8,372 nt of DNA from Deltaproteobacteria bacterium. GTDB lineage: Bacteria; Desulfobacterota; Desulfobacteria; Desulfobacterales; JAFDFH01. The notes under the pieces are model-generated. The model saw nothing but the letters and a program-made list of their open reading frames with translations, did not search any database and was not told the origin of the DNA. Below, piece after piece: positions 5,214 through 8,372 of the stretch. The stretch lies in assembly GCA_019309945.1 (NCBI GenBank), contig JAFDFH010000241.1:1-8372 (forward strand), read 5' to 3'. The translations under genes and the position numbers were made by a program. Positions within the stretch are counted from its first letter, which is position 1; each line of letters begins with the position of its first letter.

Positions 5214-6236
5214 TTAGCGTTCCTTTAACCGTTTAAAAACATCTTTGGCTTCTTCCAGGCGTTCTGCCAACTCCTTACTTTTCTCCCCAAGAAAACGTTC
5301 AAATTCATCCGCTTGAACAGGCATAATATATTCTTTTAGCTGCAAATGAAGTGCATCCCTGAACGCCAGGTCACGGCTTGCCATCTTGTTTCTAGCCCTC
5401 TCAACCAGGGGTTTCCAGTGCGGCTGTTTTTCAAATTCCTCAAAAAGCCGATCTACATCCCATGAACTCAGCTTTCGCTGCCGTTTTGCATGGGTAGCTT
5501 CCAGCAGTTTGGCAAATCCGTATTCATAGGAAGCTACCAGATCAAGAATCTCAGAATAAAAGGTGTCGCGAACTTTATCTTTTTCGTGCAGCTTTAGTAT
5601 CTTGCGATATTCTTGTGCATTTTCACGAAAGATGCTGACATAAATTTTATTGGTGTACATCGGGTATTTAAAATTACCCATGTCCACATAATCCCGCAAC
5701 GCATTGGTAAATTTCTTGAGGTAATTCTCCTCCTGAAAGTAAGCAAGAATAAAGTCTTCGTCGCGCTGATTGATGTACTTGGTGCTGCCGCCGGTACGCT
5801 GATTTATCGTATCAATAACGACATCCAGTATGGTCTGCCGCAACACGCGGGCCCGTTCACTTTCGGTCAGCAACATCGCGATATTAAGAAACGCCCTAAA
5901 ATCAAATATCCCGAGAGTCGTTGTTTTGGTAATGAAATCCATTTCGTCACCAAACTGCGCAATTATAGCTTTCTTCAACTTTTTCAATCGGATACCTTGC
6001 AGAACTTCGTAACCGTTATGACGCAATTCGCTTTCATATTTGTTGAGATAATTATCAATGGTACGCGGCGTGACTTCAAAAAAAGAAGCGATCTGATCCT
6101 TGTTTAACCAATTGCGGTCTTCAAAAAAGATGCATCGGAGGTCTACAGCTTTCTGAATTTCCGTGACGGCAAACGGGTTGTTCAAAACATTCTGGCGTTC
6201 TATCGTTGAGTTTGTAAGTTCTTTCGACATCATCAT
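5214..6236 (-). CDS. Phage-antirepressor/RhuM-like DNA-binding protein, likely antitoxin of Doc
   Basis: This 340-aa protein has an N-terminal helix-turn-helix (about 43-68, LNKDQIASFFEVTPRTIDNY). A TKTTTLGIFDFRAFLNIAML stretch (103-122) follows that resembles the SKTTTLGLFxxRAVL element I associate with phage antirepressor and RhuM-type proteins. A long helical, charged C-terminal part ends in a coiled-coil-like segment (about 305-340). Proteins of this kind often sit directly before Doc/Fic toxins, so I infer that it neutralises Doc and represses the operon, but this was not tested. Three ATGs in a row open the gene. GAGGG lies four bases before the first and seven before the second, so the start may be 6236 or 6233. 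The gene begins 21 bases after the cas3 scar, so its own promoter would have to lie inside or upstream of the scar. Confidence 0.75.
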   Translation of the reverse strand: MMMSKELTNSTIERQNVLNNPFAVTEIQKAVDLRCIFFEDRNWLNKDQIASFFEVTPRTIDNYLNKYESELRHNGYEVLQGIRLKKLKKAIIAQFGDEMDFITKTTTLGIFDFRAFLNIAMLLTESERARVLRQTILDVVIDTINQRTGGSTKYINQRDEDFILAYFQEENYLKKFTNALRDYVDMGNFKYPMYTNKIYVSIFRENAQEYRKILKLHEKDKVRDTFYSEILDLVASYEYGFAKLLEATHAKRQRKLSSWDVDRLFEEFEKQPHWKPLVERARNKMASRDLAFRDALHLQLKEYIMPVQADEFERFLGEKSKELAERLEEAKDVFKRLKER

Positions 6237-6257
6237 GATACCCTCTTGTTTAATCCG

Positions 6258-6380
6258 CTATTTTAACAGCTCTTTCATCTGTTCAGTTTGCTCATGGAGC
6301 TCTTCCGAATACTCCCCTATATCATGCCATAACCCCGCGAGATAACCCCAATCACCGGCACCGAAGGCATCGGCAAAAGA
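6258..6380 (-). pseudogene. cas3: cas3 HD-domain fragment (type I-C-like)
   Basis: The frame reads SFADAFGAGDWGYLAGLWHD and then IGEYSEEL before a tail EQTEQMKELLK and a TAG at 6258. FGAGDWGYLAGLWHDIG is the first HD-nuclease helix pair of Cas3, and WHDIG(K)YS carries the metal-binding His-Asp. Only about 28 Cas3 residues remain of roughly 700-800. The last 12 residues are charged and may come from another gene. The fragment has no start of its own. It is joined, out of frame, to the piece at 6371-6460. Confidence 0.72.
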
Positions 6381-6460
6381 TGGTATGCTGGTCCGGCTTC
6401 TTCGTCATCAGGCCGGGCCTTACCCCAATACCGATAAATAATATCAGATGAATTTCTCAT
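6371..6460 (-). pseudogene. cas3: cas3 N-terminal fragment of a second Cas3 type
   Basis: From the ATG at 6460 the frame reads about 30 residues, IIYRYWGKARP then DDEEAGPAYHLLP, and then switches to unrelated sequence ending at TAG 6317-6319. (Y)RYWGKA...YHLLP is how a different, type I-E-like group of Cas3 proteins starts, where YHCLDVAAVG should follow. The I-C-like Cas3 fragment at 6258-6380 is joined here by a deletion in the range 6371-6380. If both assignments are right, the scar fuses the starts of two different cas3 genes, one 5' of the other. Confidence 0.55.
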
Positions 6461-6465
6461 AGCTT

Positions 6466-6648
6466 TTACATTTCAAGCCAAATCACGGTTATAAGTTTCG
6501 TATCATTAAAGGCTCGATGCATTCGCACCTGCATTTTTTTCTGTATGGTTTCCCAAACGAATATCAACCTTCTGCTTTCTGACTCGCCGCTGAGCTTAAA
6601 AATATCACCTAAAATTTGACAGTCTCCGTAGTTTTTTGAACAGGATTG
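6466..6648 (-). other. Unassigned fragment ending just before the cas3 scar
   Basis: A 60-codon open stretch bounded by TAG (6649-6651) and TAA (6466-6468) reads DCQILGDIFKLSGESESR, then RLIFVWETIQKKMQVRMHR, and ends VIWLEM. Its stop lies five bases before the ATG of the cas3 fragment, the spacing of an operon partner. The composition looks protein-like, but I cannot name it, and there is no strong ribosome site. It may be the tail of the gene that preceded cas3. The rest of the interval to 6738 is AT-rich with no clear signal. Confidence 0.3.
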
Positions 6649-6738
6649 CTATACTATAATAAATAGGATTCAATCGTAATGCATTACTATTTCATATTTC
6701 TACCACATCTCATTTTTTAAATAGTCCCTCAATTTCAG

Positions 6739-7317
6739 TCACTTCCTCGCATCCTTCTTTGCAGACCTTGCCGTATGCCTTTTCTTTTGCTCAAGCCGGA
6801 TTTTGCGCCAGCGCTTGGTTTTCAAATTATAGGCCCGGTCTCCCTGGCGGATAAGAGTCGTTTCTTTGTAGTCAAAGCGCCGGGTCAGGTATCGGATTAC
6901 GGCAAATACATCCAGAACTTCGAATCCCTGGATGATCAATTCACCCTTGCGACGACAAAACTGCGGAAAAATGAGATCCTTTTCCATGCCGTCAATGACA
7001 AAAGAACGCACCTTGAGAAAATCAACGCAAAACATCTGATGCCTGCCGGTGTCAATGGAGACCGATTGCACCTTTCGGGGGGCCTTGAAATCTTTTCCGT
7101 ACCGGGTTTTCAGGTAGTCAACGATAAAAAGCCTTGGATCCAAAATAAAACCCGTCAGGTACTTGCGGCCATTCCTGTGAATATCGATTTCGAGCCGGCC
7201 GTAATCAAATGGGTATTTTTCTTCATGCGACAAAAAATGATCCCGCTCATACCAGTCCATGGTGTAGAATTCCGCCACCGAGATGGTGAGCTTGTTTTTT
7301 TCTATGACGGCATACAT
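6739..7317 (-). CDS. Hypothetical basic protein (192 aa)
   Basis: I do not recognise this protein. The amino-terminal half has alternating hydrophobic and charged segments (LTISVAEFYTMDWYERDHF, LDPRLFIVDYLKTRYGKDF). The last 30 residues are rich in Lys and Arg, suggesting nucleic-acid binding. No Cys/His metal site, signal peptide or membrane helix is seen. The minus strand is preferred over a plus-strand frame of 203 aa covering the same DNA because its peptide has balanced charge and a clear domain-plus-basic-tail form. The ATG at 7317 has no Shine-Dalgarno. An internal ATG at codon 20 is also possible. A TTGAGT and AATATT pair directly upstream could be a promoter but would leave almost no leader. 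It lies between antirepressor and cas3 relics. Confidence 0.6.
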   Translation of the reverse strand: MYAVIEKNKLTISVAEFYTMDWYERDHFLSHEEKYPFDYGRLEIDIHRNGRKYLTGFILDPRLFIVDYLKTRYGKDFKAPRKVQSVSIDTGRHQMFCVDFLKVRSFVIDGMEKDLIFPQFCRRKGELIIQGFEVLDVFAVIRYLTRRFDYKETTLIRQGDRAYNLKTKRWRKIRLEQKKRHTARSAKKDARK

Positions 7318-7570
7318 AATATTAAATGGTCAATTGTTGAACTCAATTGCAGATGGAGCAGATCGATCGAGTGCGATAAAGGTTAAGGGCGTCAAAAGGC
7401 GGTGTCGAGTATCAGGCAGAGATTCAGGTCAGGGTCGTTTTAAATATATTAGGTCAGGAGTGGATCAAGAGTAGCGTCACATGAATTGTAAGGGTCGCCT
7501 TGTGTGTGTTCTACATAGAAAATGATCTTTTCAGCATGGTTTTTCCTCTTTTTGATTTATTTGGTCTGTG
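7318..7570. other. Intergenic stretch with no clear signal
   Basis: No frame longer than about 20 codons is convincing on either strand. Two CAATTG words, seven bases apart (CAATTGTTGAACTCAATTG), lie about 10 bases upstream of the 192-aa gene and could be an operator, but the repeat is short. Confidence 0.4.
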
Positions 7571-7621
7571 ACGCAAACCCATTTTATCTCATTTGGAGGT
7601 CACAAATTGTGACCTCAAGTT
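7571..7621 (-). pseudogene. ORF6N-domain fragment
   Basis: The minus-strand frame reads NLRSQFVTSK, a TGA stop, then DKMGLR. This resembles the stretch of ORF6N-domain phage antirepressor-type proteins (LRSQ(F/I)VTS...) that precedes their PYVFTEQGVAML motif. TGA may stand for an original Trp codon (TGG). The motif that should follow is absent, and only about 17 residues can be matched. I consider it a relic, with a real chance that the match is fortuitous. Confidence 0.35.
7596..7616. promoter_or_regulatory. 21-bp perfect palindrome (GAGGTCACAA arms)
   Basis: GAGGTCACAA, a central A, then TTGTGACCTC form a perfect 10+1+10 inverted repeat. It overlaps the ORF6N-like coding relic, so it may be inherited from LRSQFVTS codons, yet perfect symmetry after the frame has been broken is noteworthy. 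The core ACAAATTGT is shared with the palindrome at 4139-4153. An operator for an antirepressor or other dimeric regulator is possible. Confidence 0.4.
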
Positions 7622-7692
7622 TGACGATTTGTATCGGGCATTTCATCCCAGGTGCGTCCATATAGAAAACGCTCTGCTTTACGGATTAAATT

Positions 7693-7732
7693 ACTGTTTG
7701 AAAAAACAGTACCACATTAAGTACCACATTAA
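7693..7732. repeat. Hairpin plus tandem 12-bp direct repeat
   Basis: ACTGTTT (7693-7699) and AAACAGT (7704-7710) form a 7-bp hairpin with a four-base loop. It is followed directly by two perfect copies of GTACCACATTAA (7709-7720 and 7721-7732). ACCAC in the second copy is also inverted against GTGGT at 7734-7738. Tandem operators of this size are typical of small TA repressors, but no intact gene adjoins, so this may be the remains of a control region. Confidence 0.4.
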
Positions 7733-7750
7733 AGTGGTTGGTACCCAATT

Positions 7751-7885
7751 TCAATCCTTGCGCCTCCAGCGGGCATCCCGCCCCCTTCCCAGCATTTCAA
7801 GACGACCTTCACTTCGCCACCGGTTCATAACCTTACGGATCATCTCGCGGCTGACATTAGGGCAGAGTCGTTCGATGTCGACTGT
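7751..7885 (-). pseudogene. C-terminal winged-helix fragment of a second Fic-family protein
   Basis: The frame, open from a TAA at 7886-7888 to a TGA at 7751-7753, reads VDIERLCPNVSREMIRKVM and ends LGRGRDARWRRKD. This is clearly homologous to the last 45 residues of the BRO-Fic protein in this window (VADILRKCPGVGIDMIRRVL ... LGRGRNAKW). It is a winged helix found at the end of such proteins. The Fic catalytic part is missing. It lies 21 bases beyond the ImmA/IrrE-like stop, on the same strand, so it is a 5'-deleted pseudogene. Confidence 0.65.
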
Positions 7886-7906
7886 TTATAAAATCGCAAA
7901 GTGATT

Positions 7907-8372
7907 TTATTTCTTGATCACTTTCCATTTATTTAAAATCCGTTCTATGTCCATCACCTCATTGCGACCGTCTTCGACTTCTTTGCCGGTCAGGACCAGG
8001 TCCCAGAGTCTGCCGTTGGGAGTTAAAAGCCTTCTTGAAAGGTCGGGCTCGCCGAAATCTGTTTTACCGTAATGTTCATGAATTTTTTCTATAAGCGACT
8101 TAACTAAATCGGGGTCAATCAAATCCAGCTCGTCCAGACGGTATAAAAAAGCCTCGGCCGAAATGCCGAAACGGTGTTTGATGCGTAGCAAGAGTTCATA
8201 TGACCAGCGTTTTTTCTGAATACCGAGCTGTTGAACCGTATCAAAGACTGCTTTTGCAGGCATAAGAAACGTAGCGGCAAAACGTCTTGCCGCCCGGTGT
8301 ACGGTAAAAGGTTTTCCGCTTTGACACTCTTTGTTATCCTGAGCCGGGAAAAGATTGATACTTTGCTGTGCA
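7907..8372 (-). CDS. ImmA/IrrE-family metallopeptidase, C-terminal part (partial)
   Basis: The frame is open from the window edge (first full codon at 8371) to TAA at 7907-7909, giving 154 residues. ECQSGKPFTVHRAARRFAAT, then FLMPAKAV, matches the helix after the HEfGH zinc site of ImmA/IrrE peptidases, where (E)xxANxFAAxLLMP is typical. The HExxH motif would lie beyond the window edge. Further on, KKRWSYELLLRIKHRFGISAE resembles the family's second conserved block (xLaxrfgVS..al..RL). Such proteases cleave HTH repressors in mobile elements and toxin systems, as ImmA does for ICEBs1. The apparent ATG at 8263 is internal. The gene runs on beyond the window, where a repressor partner would be expected. 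Confidence 0.75.
   Translation of the reverse strand, partial: AQQSINLFPAQDNKECQSGKPFTVHRAARRFAATFLMPAKAVFDTVQQLGIQKKRWSYELLLRIKHRFGISAEAFLYRLDELDLIDPDLVKSLIEKIHEHYGKTDFGEPDLSRRLLTPNGRLWDLVLTGKEVEDGRNEVMDIERILNKWKVIKK

Noticed and set aside
5613..6107. 164-aa plus-strand frame
   Set aside because: Antisense to the well-supported antirepressor-like gene.
6676..6687. GTAATGCATTAC palindrome
   Set aside because: Perfect but only 12 bp, with no adjoining promoter I could support.
6775..7386. 203-aa plus-strand open frame opposite the 192-aa gene
   Set aside because: Its peptide is less protein-like and no ribosome site precedes it; the minus-strand frame agrees in direction with almost all neighbours. 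The choice is not absolute.
7593..7904. 103-aa plus-strand frame
   Set aside because: It covers the palindrome, tandem repeats and the Fic relic of the opposite strand; it has no recognisable motif.

Overview
The window reads as an accessory (defence/mobile) island of moderate GC content. The host is probably a member of the Desulfobacterota (former Deltaproteobacteria). That is an inference from the style of the type I-C CRISPR remnant, the BRO-N protein and the dispersed intergenic palindromes; no marker gene is present. No tRNA, rRNA or intact transposase was seen.

Layout, left to right. (1) 1-187 holds nothing I can assign. 188-385 (-) is a small acidic unknown protein. (2) 386-811 is intergenic: a long palindrome, CRISPR-like repeat pieces around a G-rich 40-nt block, and a sigma70-type promoter. 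(3) 812-1924 (+) is an AAA+/STAND-type ATPase, the only large gene on the plus strand. (4) 1918-2532 is wreckage of a type I-C CRISPR-Cas locus read on the minus strand. The first 113 codons of cas4 are joined to 44 middle codons of cas2, which run straight into 27 nt of an I-C repeat. A second, 37-nt CRISPR-like repeat lies next to it. (5) 2579-4324 (-) is a fusion of a BRO-N antirepressor-type domain with a class II Fic AMP-transferase domain. (6) 4325-4776 is intergenic with hairpins and an unidentified open frame. (7) 4777-6236 (-) is a two-gene toxin-antitoxin-like operon: a phage-antirepressor-like DNA-binding protein, then a Doc-type Fic toxin. (8) 6258-6460 (-) is a chimeric cas3 scar made of two Cas3 pieces in different frames. 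(9) 6739-7317 (-) is an unknown basic protein. (10) 7571-7885 (-) holds an ORF6N antirepressor fragment and the winged-helix tail of another Fic protein. (11) 7907-8372 (-) is the C-terminal part of an ImmA/IrrE-type metallopeptidase that runs out of the window.

On the minus strand the cas remnants keep the canonical I-C order (cas3, ..., cas4, [cas1 lost], cas2, array). The interior, where cas5-cas8c-cas7 would be, is occupied by two Fic modules. The simplest reading is a CRISPR-Cas I-C operon that was gutted and replaced by toxin-like modules. A recurring theme is pairing of phage-antirepressor-type DNA-binding domains (BRO-N, RhuM/KilA-like, ORF6N) with Fic/Doc enzymes: once as a fusion, once as an operon, and once as adjacent relics. 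All family assignments rest on motifs read by eye, without database searches.
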